Positions 35,901 through 43,890 are shown, numbered from the stretch's first letter. The stretch: 64,000 bases of DNA from an uncultured Myxococcales bacterium (GCA_903936705.1 CAIZWN010000076.1:99847-163846); one strand, 5' to 3'. The notes: generated by a model not told the origin, from the letters alone. Translations and numbers: made by a program.

Positions 35901-36877
35901 TGCCAGGTTGCGTCATGCCAAACAGTTGCAAGGCAGACGCCGACTGCAAGGACGGCAAGCGGTGCAGCCCCGATCTGTTCCTTTGCAAGAAGCCGTGCTT
36001 GAACGAGGGCGAGTGCGAAGCCGGATACCTTTGCCAGACGGGCTTCTGCTCGCTGCCGCCAGGGATGCCGTGCGATTCGGTCAAGGGCCTGACCGAGGAC
36101 TGGTTGCGGATGCTGGACTACGGCATCTTCAAGCCAGCCGTCGGCGGCAGTGACGTCCACGGGATTTCCAACTACGAAATCGGCTGTCTGCGTAACTATG
36201 TCCGGGTGCCGACCGACGACCCGGCGGCGCTGGATGCACGCGACTTGATCCACGCGTATCGCAAGGGTAATTCGTTTGCGACGTGGGGGCCTTTCGTCGA
36301 ATTGACCGTGGATGGCAAGGGGCCGGGCGAGACTGCCAGGCTGGACGGCCGCGCATCGGTGACCTTGCGGGTCAGGGTGCAAAAACCCTCATGGTTCGAC
36401 GTCAGCCGGGTCGAGATCCTCCGTAACGGAATCATGGAGTACGTGTGGGACGTCGATGCCGCCGACGATCGCTTCCGCATACAGGTTCCCAACAAGGGAG
36501 TGCTGATGCTGGACGCAACCGTTGACGTGTCACCCGACAAGGATTCGTGGTTCGTGGCCTTCGCGATGGGAGTGAATGGCAAGGCCATGGATCCGGTCTA
36601 TGGGTCGTCGGAACTGCCTCCGGTTTACCTGGGCGACCTTTTTTCCAGCATGCTGGGATCGTTGCCGTTGACGCTGCCGGCCTACATCGTGTCGCCGCGG
36701 GTCCCGGTCTACTACCCGCAGTTCCCGTTTGCCTTGACGAACCCGGTATTCCTGGACATCGACGGTGTCGACTCGCGGGGCTGCCTGATCACGCCTATCG
36801 CTGGTCCGCCGCCAGAATGGGCCTGCAACTACCCCCAGGGCTACCCTGCCGAAAGGATGCCGTGCATCTGCCGGTGA
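32969..36877 (+). CDS. PHP-domain (CehA/McbA-type) lipoprotein with cysteine-rich inserts
   Basis: A 1302-residue protein. A hydrophobic stretch ending AIGC (Cys about 49) suggests a lipoprotein, though the N-terminus is long. Residues about 217-288 hold an acidic EDDDGDGAVDCDDSDC calcium-loop-like segment and a Cys module. A second Cys module lies near 614-657, with a carboxypeptidase-regulatory-like region around it. The PHP metallohydrolase domain spans about 735-1110: DQHVHTTGSADS (741), ITDHD (773), GGSDVHG (1058). A third Cys module (about 980-1034) sits inside this catalytic domain. It is coupled to the porin by a 1-bp overlap. The substrate is unknown; PHP enzymes hydrolyse phosphate esters or, in CehA, carbamates. 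Confidence 0.8.
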   Translation: MPLTDHRNRRGAACAGRVEPGSRGKTCRVGGRVPGVLVLVAVWAQAIGCADINPPSEARRIESRSELPGGVKQYGEVGDFVLQNSRIRAVILDAGHAASPALWGGALVDADLVRPLQQYRGGRGLDQFYLLLPMANLQVAHPDVGQVQAFTAPDGSTAVVRVTGRGDRVLSLLNLLDMAKSFGVITNVVLRTDYELPKDAAYVRITTTFKAISEILCADKEDDDGDGAVDCDDSDCALDPACPNWCDRYLCPDGQACDAFYGGCLAKCDAEGRCAGEASCDKTSGLCLASTVPMKALAPGSDLLDILSGGLLNALAGEDVVLDRKPGFVAGDMALFGSSLFSFAPGIGFEIDAQYRLSFLRGRNALKQPLSFDFLGGTGDGVSYAYFSREGAVLFPFATESLTGSVTHGLNCMQEPEDDLTCDNVPYVQFTRYLSLGDGDIASASRAIFELRGTKTGEVDGRVIDGKTVHPATRADVYAVADPCDPANCIQVPEACGDFLTYDDLRKAVQACTREPGNPDGRSLIATQFRTDAAAQSRPEGRFSGPLTPGAYWLVARSGKGPLSVPARIVVSEGATTRITLQLPEVGRLLYRAVDEAGRAVGVRVTVGHCFPECRTNEDCGEGQACDSAFQCRPPSCGADGDCDDDESCTDGRCACASRKLVGEPREEMGDGYMSDRKVAVALSNDGTGEVVLPPGRYDVIFSHGFESEIDRREIVLSPGRTEFIGANVPRVVDTRGWVSIDQHVHTTGSADSGTSMGDRLSSAIADGLDVMTITDHDFVSDPQPLLRQSRLETRLVALPGEEVTTLDLSHLIGWPLTWISDLSDGGALNWTGKTPREIFGWMRSRGLFGADETLVTIPHPRGGMSSYFDVFSLSPFDLTLNPGSLQKTSPLLDSANFVQEYDLVEVLNSKRLDITRMPTYDEIERYNVMERKTLAQVRELPRENVLAWMAPPSSDILREMLVRTPAEQEALHSFAGMPGCVMPNSCKADADCKDGKRCSPDLFLCKKPCLNEGECEAGYLCQTGFCSLPPGMPCDSVKGLTEDWLRMLDYGIFKPAVGGSDVHGISNYEIGCLRNYVRVPTDDPAALDARDLIHAYRKGNSFATWGPFVELTVDGKGPGETARLDGRASVTLRVRVQKPSWFDVSRVEILRNGIMEYVWDVDAADDRFRIQVPNKGVLMLDATVDVSPDKDSWFVAFAMGVNGKAMDPVYGSSELPPVYLGDLFSSMLGSLPLTLPAYIVSPRVPVYYPQFPFALTNPVFLDIDGVDSRGCLITPIAGPPPEWACNYPQGYPAERMPCICR

Positions 36878-36904
36878 CCTGGCAGGTTGGCGAGGAGCGA
36901 TGGA

Positions 36905-38446
36905 GTGGGTAATCCCGGCAGGGTGATTCTTTCGTGGCATCGGCGGTTTCTACCTGGCGACTCGGGTACGCTGGTGGCCCTGGACCTCGACATTCCTGTC
37001 GGGACAGACGCCCTGGCCGTCCGGTTTCGATATTCGCCGCTGGGCAGTCGAGACCGCCAGCGCAACCTGCCGGCAGTTCAGGCTTGCGCCAAGGAATACC
37101 TGCGAGGTTCGGCTTTCGACGTCCCAGGCGAGGTTCAGCGCGTTTTCAAGGCGAAGGACCTGGACCGCAACGTTCGCTTTGTTCGCAACCTATTCAACGT
37201 CGTGCTGATCGAACCCGGCGGCAACTCGGTTGGGCGCTGGGATCTTGGCACTCACGAGGACCCGCCGACGGCCTGGCTGGGCGCCGATTTCGCCAGTCCA
37301 GGCTTCGTGCCCAGCCCCCTGGCCCCTGGACGATGGACTGCCGCCGTCGAGGTGTGGGAGGTATTCACCGACGAGGCCGAGGCTTTCCTGGAAATCGAGG
37401 CGTTTGCCATTCCGCCCGAGGAGGTCGGTTCAGCGCGGCTGGAAGGCCGAGGATCGGCAGCACCCAGGCCCCGGCGGATTGCGCGGGTAAGCATTCCTGG
37501 GGTGTTGTTTGGCGAAATGCACAGCCATTCAGTGCACTCGGACGGGCAGTTCACGGTCAACCAGCAGGGGCGGCGTGCCGAGGTGATGGGGCTGGACTTC
37601 GTGGCACTGACCGATCACAACGTCACTTCCGGGCACTCGGAGTTCCGGGACGGGCCGGTCAGCCGCCTGCGAGGAGAGGAACTGACCACTTTCCACGGCC
37701 ATTTCTGCCTCTACGGCGTGGACCGATGCCATCCGTGGCACGATCGGGGGCGCCGTGTCCGGACCGTCGATGCAATCGACGCGGCGCGGGCTTCAGGGGC
37801 CATGGCCAGCCTGGCCCATCCGAACAACTTCGGTGCGCCGGTCTGCGTCGGCTGTCGGTTTTGCGAAGGCAGTGTGCCGCTGGACCGTTTCGACCTGATC
37901 GAGGTCTGGTACGGGGCCTGGGCGCAGCGTCGAACCGAAATAGTGAAAACCCTGGACCTCTGGGATCGGATGTGGGACGCGGGGCTGCACCCGGTGGCAA
38001 TTGCTGCTCGCGACTGGCATGGATTCCAGCAGGAAGACACGCCCGAGTTGGCTTTCCCGTTGACGGCAGTGCAAACGGATGATCGCAGCGAGGTCGGGAT
38101 TCTGGCCGCCATTCGTGCAGGTCGGGTGTTCCTGAGTTGCGGATCTGCCGTCAAGCTTGCCGTGCGAACCGATTCTGCCGAGGGAGGCATCGGGGATGTC
38201 GTGGCGATGACACCTAATACCACCGCCACGATCAGCGTTGAATTCGTCAGGCCCCGCGCGACGCCAGCGATGGCCCGCCTTGTGCGCAATGGTCGGCCCG
38301 AGGCGCAGTGGGAATTGCCTCGGCGCCTTCAAGCTCGGCGGGAATGGACGGTTCATTCCCCGGGACGCTACCGGGTCGAACTATGGAGTTGCGAGGGCGA
38401 GTTGCTGGCGTTGACGAACCACGTGGTACTTCAAGTAAAACCCTGA
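36905..38446 (+). CDS. PHP-domain (CehA/McbA-type) metallohydrolase
   Basis: A 513-residue protein with an N-terminal beta-sandwich-like region (about 1-195) and a PHP domain: GEMHSHSVHSDGQF near 202, LTDHN near 235, then SLAHPNN and AARDWHG metal-site motifs. GTG at 36905 is preferred, with AGGAG 7 nt upstream, 27 bp after the preceding stop; a TTG at 36887 is also possible. No signal peptide is seen at either start. It is a shorter, undecorated relative of the upstream PHP protein and probably continues the same pathway inside the cell. Confidence 0.8.
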   Translation: MGNPGRVILSWHRRFLPGDSGTLVALDLDIPVGTDALAVRFRYSPLGSRDRQRNLPAVQACAKEYLRGSAFDVPGEVQRVFKAKDLDRNVRFVRNLFNVVLIEPGGNSVGRWDLGTHEDPPTAWLGADFASPGFVPSPLAPGRWTAAVEVWEVFTDEAEAFLEIEAFAIPPEEVGSARLEGRGSAAPRPRRIARVSIPGVLFGEMHSHSVHSDGQFTVNQQGRRAEVMGLDFVALTDHNVTSGHSEFRDGPVSRLRGEELTTFHGHFCLYGVDRCHPWHDRGRRVRTVDAIDAARASGAMASLAHPNNFGAPVCVGCRFCEGSVPLDRFDLIEVWYGAWAQRRTEIVKTLDLWDRMWDAGLHPVAIAARDWHGFQQEDTPELAFPLTAVQTDDRSEVGILAAIRAGRVFLSCGSAVKLAVRTDSAEGGIGDVVAMTPNTTATISVEFVRPRATPAMARLVRNGRPEAQWELPRRLQARREWTVHSPGRYRVELWSCEGELLALTNHVVLQVKP

Positions 38447-38531
38447 CCGGGTATGACGCGATAGTCGAATGCCGGAGGTTGAACGGACCAACCCCTGCCA
38501 AGCGTGGGACAGCGCCACTGCGTCCGCTTGA

Positions 38532-38873
38532 TCAGCCCAGCTTGCCGATGAGGCTGAACGAGATGACCAGCGAATAGATCACCAGGGACTCGATCAGGGC
38601 GAGACCCAGGATCATCGGGACGAACATCTTGCCGGCTGCGCCGGGGTTCCGTGCGATGCCTTCCATCGTCGCCGTGACCGCACGACCCTGAGCCAACGCA
38701 CCGCCGATAGCGGCGATGGCGATGCCGAAACCTGCCGCCAGCGCGATGTACACCTTGACGGTGTATTCGTTGTCGCCCGCCGCCGCTTCCGCGGCGAACG
38801 CCGACGGAACGAACATCAGGATCGAGCCCAGCACCACACCAACGAAAGCCGAAAACTTCTTGACCAGCGACAT
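38532..38873 (-). CDS. atpE: F0 ATP synthase subunit c, sodium-type ligand set
   Basis: A 113-residue proteolipid: a cleavable-looking signal (1-27, ending SAFA-AE), then two helices. Helix 1 has GGALAQG with Q62; helix 2 has LIESLVIYSLV with the ion-carrying E95, then S96 and Y100. These align with Q32, E65, S66 and Y70 of the sodium-binding Ilyobacter c ring, whereas proton rings usually lack the Ser/Tyr pair. The loop ARNPGA is standard. ATG 38873 has TGGAGGA upstream. It is the last gene of the atpZ-I-B-E unit; F1 genes are not in the window. Confidence 0.92.
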   Translation of the reverse strand: MSLVKKFSAFVGVVLGSILMFVPSAFAAEAAAGDNEYTVKVYIALAAGFGIAIAAIGGALAQGRAVTATMEGIARNPGAAGKMFVPMILGLALIESLVIYSLVISFSLIGKLG

Positions 38874-38991
38874 TGATTTTCCTCCAGTTGCCCTAAACAA
38901 CCCTATCGGGAACCGGACGCGATCCTCGCCGGAGCGCTCCCGGTCGTCAACCTACAACCTTTACCAGACCACTATTCCTGACAAGGAGGCA

Positions 38992-39951
38992 TCAATGATG
39001 CCCTCCCTCGCCTTCCTCCGCCTCCTCGGTCGCCAGGTGTATGTACACCGTCGACAGGATGCAGAAGACCATCGACTGGACCACGCACACCAGTACCCCC
39101 AGCGGCAGCGGGATCAGGGGAATCAGGATCCAGCCGAATACGCCAACCCCAAGGAACGCCGCCAGCGCGCTGTGGTCTCCGAACATGTTCCCGAACAGAC
39201 GAACGCCCAGTGAAACCGGACGCGCCACGTGACTGATCATTTCGATGCAGAACATCAGCAGCATCAGCGGAAGTGCATACCACTTGATGATCGGTCCGAA
39301 GAAGTGCTTGAAGTACGAAATCCCGTGGGCACGAACGCCGTAGATATGCGTCGCGGCAAATACCACCGAACCCAGTGCGAATGTCGTATTCAGGTTGCTG
39401 GTGGCCGGCAGGAAACCGGGGATTACGCCCATCAGGTTGTTGAACAGGATGAACAGGCCGAAAGACCCGATGAGAGGCAGGAAATAGAGTGCCCTTTCGC
39501 GCCCAAGAAGTCCTTCCATCAGGCCCAGCAACGCGTCGGTCAGCACCTCGAAAACCGCCAGGGGCGAGAACGTGCGCCTGGGCAGAAGGTCGTTCGGATT
39601 GGCACTCATCTGCCAGGCAGCCATGCCCATCAGAACCAGGATCAGCAAGAATACCAGCGATGCGTAAACGACGTGATTGATTGATGTAACCGGGTCGTGG
39701 GCGATAATCGATTCACCCAGTTCGTCCCGCGCAAGTTCCTTCAGGGATTCAGGGACGAAAAGGTCGGCAATCGACCAGTGTCCGCCACCGTGCTTCTTCG
39801 CGGCCCCGCTATTTTCGGTCGCGGCTGCCCCTTCGTGTCCCGACGCAGCGGCGGTTTCGTGGGAAGCGGTCCCACCTTCCTCCGCCATGACCGGCGCAGG
39901 CGCGACCGAGACGACCATGAAAACTGCTGCAAGAATCCCGCCGAACTTCAT
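38992..39951 (-). CDS. atpB: F0 ATP synthase subunit a
   Basis: A 319-residue integral membrane stator. It begins with a signal-peptide-like segment (1-23, ending PVMA) and a periplasmic His/Gly/Ala-rich tail to about residue 60, then the usual helices. SLGVRLFGNM contains the essential Arg (R251) facing the c ring, preceded by ISHVARPV. The C-terminus is acidic and ends in HH. GGAGG precedes the ATG. It lies between atpI and atpE in the F0 gene unit. Confidence 0.94.
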   Translation of the reverse strand: MKFGGILAAVFMVVSVAPAPVMAEEGGTASHETAAASGHEGAAATENSGAAKKHGGGHWSIADLFVPESLKELARDELGESIIAHDPVTSINHVVYASLVFLLILVLMGMAAWQMSANPNDLLPRRTFSPLAVFEVLTDALLGLMEGLLGRERALYFLPLIGSFGLFILFNNLMGVIPGFLPATSNLNTTFALGSVVFAATHIYGVRAHGISYFKHFFGPIIKWYALPLMLLMFCIEMISHVARPVSLGVRLFGNMFGDHSALAAFLGVGVFGWILIPLIPLPLGVLVCVVQSMVFCILSTVYIHLATEEAEEGEGGHH

Positions 39952-39978
39952 GCGGCTACCTCCCCCACTCGGGTGCCG

Positions 39979-40353
39979 TCAAGGCGTCAGTTCCATTTTC
40001 CTGATCGCCAGCCAGGACGTCGCCAGGACCATCGCGAGTCCCGACGCCGACAGACCGACCACAAAGCCAATCACGTCCATCGGAACGTACGTTACCGCAA
40101 GAAACACCACGCCAATCAGCAACGCAAACTTCAGTGCCAGTCCCACCGCCCATGGCCACTTCGTCCCTTCGGTTGCCACCAGCCGGCCGCACAGCCAGGC
40201 CAGACTGAACAGGTTCAGCACACCAAGAACTCCACCGACGGCCACGCCAATCAGGGCATCCTGCGAGGCCAGGAAGTAGGTGGCTGCCAGCACCAGGGCC
40301 ACCACTACCACATCCACGGCCACTGTCGCCATGAGGAAACCGGATGCCGTCAT
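39979..40353 (-). CDS. atpI: AtpI-like ATP synthase accessory membrane protein
   Basis: A 124-residue protein with four hydrophobic helices (VDVVVVALVLAATYF, GVAVGGVLGVLNLFSLAWL, FALLIGVVFLAVTYV, GLSASGLAMVLATSW), the size and layout of ATP synthase protein I, which helps assemble the c ring. Its ATG overlaps the atpZ stop by one base (TGATG), deciding the start at 40353 over upstream in-frame codons. It lies 27 bp before atpB. Confidence 0.75.
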   Translation of the reverse strand: MTASGFLMATVAVDVVVVALVLAATYFLASQDALIGVAVGGVLGVLNLFSLAWLCGRLVATEGTKWPWAVGLALKFALLIGVVFLAVTYVPMDVIGFVVGLSASGLAMVLATSWLAIRKMELTP

Positions 40354-40583
40354 CAGGCGTCGTCCTTCGGCCAGTGCTTTTTCGCCGTTCGCCACAGCCC
40401 ACGAAAGGCTGCCGCGATACCAAGGACCAGGAACACGTACATCAGCCACGGGCCGGTCAATAGCCAGTCGTCAAGACTGGAACCCAGCCACCAGCCAAAT
40501 ACGATCGCGACCGCCATCTCGATGCCGATCGAGCCGGCGACCATCGCCGCGCGCCATGATTCCCGATCACCCATCGATGCCAA
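40353..40583 (-). CDS. atpZ: AtpZ-like small membrane protein
   Basis: A 76-residue protein with two hydrophobic segments (GSIGIEMAVAIVFGWWLGSSLD and LMYVFLVLGIAAAFRGLW), like AtpZ/AtpQ-family proteins at the head of F0 operons. TTG at 40583 is the likely start because GGGAGG lies 6 nt upstream; an ATG at 40574 is too far from that site. The stop overlaps atpI by one base. Confidence 0.75.
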   Translation of the reverse strand: MASMGDRESWRAAMVAGSIGIEMAVAIVFGWWLGSSLDDWLLTGPWLMYVFLVLGIAAAFRGLWRTAKKHWPKDDA

Positions 40584-40605
40584 TCAGCGCCTCCCGGGCC
40601 GAGTG

Positions 40606-40634
40606 TTCCTAGCACCACTGCCGCTTGCAGTCAA
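40606..40634 (-). promoter_or_regulatory. Sigma70-like promoter of atpZIBE
   Basis: Minus-strand TTGACT (40634-40629) and TAGGAA (40611-40606) are separated by 17 bp. The atpZ start is about 23 bp downstream of the -10. Confidence 0.5.
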
Positions 40635-40676
40635 CCGGTTGCCCAACGTGGCAAGGGGAAACGGACTATAACCGGT

Positions 40677-42479
40677 TCAATCGGCGCCGATTGTCGTCGT
40701 TCGTCCGGCCGACAGATTGGCCCGCAACGTACGGAGTTCTTGGCCATCCGCCTCGATCCGTACCTTCACCGATATCGGTCCCGGCGTCGTCATCGGGAAT
40801 TTCAGCGGTTGCGTCGAGGGTCCCCTGGATCGTTCCTCGTCGTTGACGAACACCTGGCCGCCAGCGATGGCCGGAACCACCAGGGTGGCGTCCTGGTATC
40901 CAATCGACAGGCGCAAAGGTCCTTTCATCGGCATTGCGCTGTCGAGGACAAAAACCTGTCGGACGTCGCGACACACGTCGCATGAAGGGTGGGAAAGGTG
41001 GACCACATGGCGGCCCGGCGGCAGCATCAATCCTTCAACCTTGCCTTCGCCGACGGCACGACCGTCCACCTCGATTTGCACGGCCGGAGGATGGGCCTGG
41101 ATCGTTACAGGCAGCAGGGCGGCCACCGGGCGGGAGGGTGACTTTCCTCCGGTCGGCAGATCCGCAGAACGAGGTGCCTGGCGCTCCCTGGTTCTGACGA
41201 CATCCGGGGGCGCGTCGGGGCTGGGGTCCTGGGCAAGTGGCCTGCGGAGTGCCGGCACGGCCTTGGCGCCGGGCTCTTCCCGCGTCTCGACTGCCGCCGC
41301 CACCGCTCCGGAGGGCACGGGTTCATCTATAGGCATGCCGGATGGCCACAGCGCGACACCCAGTCCGATTGTCCCGATCAAACCAAGGCTCGCCAGCAGA
41401 ATCGCGAGAGACCACCGCGAGAAACTGCGCCTGCGCACCGAACGCCTGGCCTGTTTCAGGACTTCGATGGCCTGAGGGTCGTCGGGAATGCACGCAAGCG
41501 CAGCACCAGCTTCGCGCATGGCCAGGGCCTGCTGCCCCAGCCGAATGTGTTCCCGCGCCCTTGCCAGTCTCGAGGCTGCCACCCGGCGCAAGGCTTCTTC
41601 GCAGTAGGCGTTCCGGTCGGCGAACAGTCGTGGTAGCTCCACCGAGGGTGGCCCGAATCCAAGCGACCCGGTAATAGCCAACAAAGCATCCGTTGACTCA
41701 CGCGCGGTCGCATAGCGGTCGTCGGGCTCCTTGGCCATCATCTTCAGAAGGATTGCCAGAAGGTCGTCGGGAAAACCGGATCGGATCGATCGGGGATCCG
41801 GAAAGCGTGCCTCGGCGATCAGGCGCAGCAGGGCTGTCGGCGTGTCGGCCTTGAATGGGTACTCTCCTGTTGCCAGCAGGTAGAACAGCGTTCCAAGACT
41901 GAAAACATCGGTCCTGGCGTCCAGCGCTCGTCCGTCAATCTGCTCGGGAGACATATGGGCCGGTGACCCGAGGATCGCGCCGGTCATCGTAAGGTGTTCC
42001 ATGTCGATGACATGAGCGATCCCGAAGTCCATCAACTTCATCACGCCGTCCCCGCGAACCATCAGGTTCTCCGGCTTCACGTCGCGGTGGATCACGCCTC
42101 GTTCGTGCGCATGGGCCAGCGCGTCTCCCACCGCCGATGTAACCAGGGCGGCCACTTCGGGCGGCAGCCACTTGCCGCGCTTGATGAATGTGTCCAGCGA
42201 TTCGCCGTCCACGAATTCGGTGACAATGAATGACCGGTCGGAATCGGCACCCGGAAAGTCGTAGACCTCAACGATACCGGGATGTTTCAGGCGGGCGATG
42301 ACCTGTGCCTCGCGGGCAAAGCGAACTCGCGCCTCCTCCTTCATCAGAAGATGGGGGTGCAGGACCTTTATGGCCACCAGCCGGCCCAGGACATGGTCAA
42401 CGCCGCAGTAGACCACAGCCATGCCGCCACGACCGACCTCTTGCTGAACCTCGTACCGTCCTAGGAAGATGTCTCCCAC
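40677..42479 (-). CDS. Ser/Thr protein kinase with PEGA domain
   Basis: A 600-residue transmembrane kinase. The kinase domain (8-270) has GRGGMAVVY, K38, HRDVKPEN (131-138) and DFG (151-153), all catalytic residues intact. A helical linker, one membrane helix (about 355-378), a Pro-rich stretch and a PEGA-type beta domain (about 455-525, VEGLMLPPGRHVVHLSHPSC) complete it. The PEGA domain should lie in the periplasm and may sense envelope state. GTG at 42479 is the likely start, with a weak GGAG. Myxobacterial-type genomes carry many such kinases; the substrate is unknown. It is upstream of atpZ, on the same strand, but the separate atp promoter argues against one operon. Confidence 0.92.
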   Translation of the reverse strand: MGDIFLGRYEVQQEVGRGGMAVVYCGVDHVLGRLVAIKVLHPHLLMKEEARVRFAREAQVIARLKHPGIVEVYDFPGADSDRSFIVTEFVDGESLDTFIKRGKWLPPEVAALVTSAVGDALAHAHERGVIHRDVKPENLMVRGDGVMKLMDFGIAHVIDMEHLTMTGAILGSPAHMSPEQIDGRALDARTDVFSLGTLFYLLATGEYPFKADTPTALLRLIAEARFPDPRSIRSGFPDDLLAILLKMMAKEPDDRYATARESTDALLAITGSLGFGPPSVELPRLFADRNAYCEEALRRVAASRLARAREHIRLGQQALAMREAGAALACIPDDPQAIEVLKQARRSVRRRSFSRWSLAILLASLGLIGTIGLGVALWPSGMPIDEPVPSGAVAAAVETREEPGAKAVPALRRPLAQDPSPDAPPDVVRTRERQAPRSADLPTGGKSPSRPVAALLPVTIQAHPPAVQIEVDGRAVGEGKVEGLMLPPGRHVVHLSHPSCDVCRDVRQVFVLDSAMPMKGPLRLSIGYQDATLVVPAIAGGQVFVNDEERSRGPSTQPLKFPMTTPGPISVKVRIEADGQELRTLRANLSAGRTTTIGAD

Positions 42480-42930
42480 CGATGCCGTCTCCGCAACGCA
42501 ACCGTGGATTTCATCCAGATCGGATCGAACCTTCTACATCGAAAATGCTCAGCTTCTTCAATGTATTCGCTGGTCACCGTCCAGGTCGGTCCATTTCTAT
42601 ATAATCACAACAAATCAATGAATTACCATCGTCATCCGCAATGACGACCGACGCTATGCACAAGCTCGTTTTACAGGCGCAGCCTGGACATAACAACTCA
42701 CAGGAGCTGTACGCCAACCGGTTGTCAGGCTGGGGCCATGTACCTTTGACCACTGCCGAGCTTCGAGCGAGGATACCACCATCCTGCGTGAAACCAACCA
42801 GCAGTACCACATTCGGGTGTCTCTCGTGGGAAATGACGACCGTGTTCAGTCCCCGTGTATCGCGAATCCCTTGACCACCCCGAAACGGTCGCCTAGTATC
42901 GTCCATTGCGCTCTCTTGAATGAGGTGGCC
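42480..42930. other. 451-bp intergenic region between divergent genes
   Basis: This stretch separates the leftward kinase and the rightward YdcH-like gene. It is more AT-rich than its surroundings near 42590-42630. It holds a perfect TATAAT at 42600-42605 without a good -35, a perfect dyad TCGTCAT-CCGCA-ATGACGA at 42629-42647, and the YdcH promoter at 42871. The short open frames show no ribosome site or protein-like composition. Confidence 0.5.
42871..42899 (+). promoter_or_regulatory. Sigma70-like promoter of the YdcH-like gene
   Basis: TTGACC (42871-42876) and TAGTAT (42894-42899) are separated by 17 bp. The start codon at 42931 is about 25 nt from the predicted start of transcription. 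Confidence 0.55.
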
Positions 42931-43152
42931 ATGGATTCCCAGCCCGAAGCGATCAACAACGCAGACGGACTCGACCGGCTCCACGCCCTCCGGGAGGAGC
43001 ACCACGTCCTGGACAACCAGATCAGGGACCTGGACGCAAAGCCGTGGCTCAGCCCCGATGATCAGGTGGAAATGGCCCGTCTGAAGAAGCTCAAGTTGCG
43101 GAAGAAGGACGAGATTTTCTCCATCTCCACCGCCCTCGGTATTGAGGTCTAA
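42931..43152 (+). CDS. YdcH-family (DUF465) small protein
   Basis: A 73-residue, charged, all-helical protein: LDRLHALREEHHVLDNQI, a short loop with WLSPDDQVEMARLKKLKLRKKDEI. This hairpin with a heptad pattern is the DUF465/YdcH signature; the family's role is unknown. ATG 42931 is supported by GAGGTGG upstream and a good promoter. It is followed 238 bp later by the HU gene. Confidence 0.75.
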   Translation: MDSQPEAINNADGLDRLHALREEHHVLDNQIRDLDAKPWLSPDDQVEMARLKKLKLRKKDEIFSISTALGIEV

Positions 43153-43246
43153 ATTTCCCCTGCCGACATTCGCCAATGATTACAGCGAGATGCAAATCAG
43201 CGGAAACGTATCTCCCCGGAATAATGGCGCATTTAAAAAAATATTC

Positions 43247-43275
43247 TTGACAGCCAATATTCCCGGTGCCAAATT
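43247..43275 (+). promoter_or_regulatory. Promoter with UP-like element for the HU gene
   Basis: Consensus TTGACA (43247-43252), 17-bp spacer, then CAAATT (43270-43275). An A/T tract (43231-43246) lies directly upstream, as in strong promoters. Confidence 0.55.
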
Positions 43276-43390
43276 CAACATGCTCAATCATCTGAGCAGC
43301 AGACCGGCCTGCCATCGGCACGTCCGGTCTGTTGGCGGGCTGGCGCTGGCGTCAGCTCTGGAGCGTTGCCTGGTTTGGAGGAGGGTTACC

Positions 43391-43666
43391 ATGACCAAGG
43401 CCGAATTGATCGAGGAGATCCGGAACGCGAAGGGTGTTGATCTCACTAAGAAGCAGACCGAAGCGGTCCTGAACAGCGTGTTCGACGCTATCCGTGGCGC
43501 GGTGAAGCGCGACAAGCGTTTCTCGTTCCCGGGTTTCGGTACGTTCACGGTTCGCGCCCGCAAGCCGCGCAAGGGCCGCAATCCGCGCACAGGCGCCCAG
43601 ATCACCATCAAGGCGTCGAAGACGGTTGGCTTCAAGCCCGCCCCCAAGCTGAAGAGCGTTCTGTAA
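43391..43666 (+). CDS. hup: HU-family DNA-binding protein
   Basis: A 91-residue histone-like protein. MTKAELIEEIRNAKGV starts the dimerising helices, FSFPGFGTFTVRARKPRKGRNP forms the DNA-binding arm, and the C-terminus TVGFKPAPKLKSVL is typical. HU/IHF proteins bend and compact DNA; the sequence alone does not tell HU from IHF, but HU is favoured. GGAGGAGGG lies upstream of the ATG, with a strong promoter, fitting high expression. Confidence 0.93.
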   Translation: MTKAELIEEIRNAKGVDLTKKQTEAVLNSVFDAIRGAVKRDKRFSFPGFGTFTVRARKPRKGRNPRTGAQITIKASKTVGFKPAPKLKSVL

Positions 43667-43890
43667 TCTGACGTATGTCATTCCCGACCGGCCAAGGGTG
43701 GAGATTTGCCGCCCCCGCCGGCCCGGGAGTGGCTGTTGTTGCCTTCCTCCAACGGCAACTTGAACATAGCATTTCTGAAATCATCATCGGCTTCAGGCCG
43801 GAATCCGACGTCAGGCACTGGATTTGTCACCCGTCGGCCGGCTTGCGCCCGGGAGACGCCGCGCGATAGGATGTATCTCGGAGGCGGACC

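Noticed and set aside
42600..42605. Perfect TATAAT as a promoter
   Set aside because: No acceptable -35 at 16-18 bp on either strand and no gene close enough downstream to justify it.
42641..42874. A 77-codon plus-strand open frame in the 42480-42930 gap
   Set aside because: No ribosome binding site and no protein-like pattern; it overlaps the YdcH promoter.
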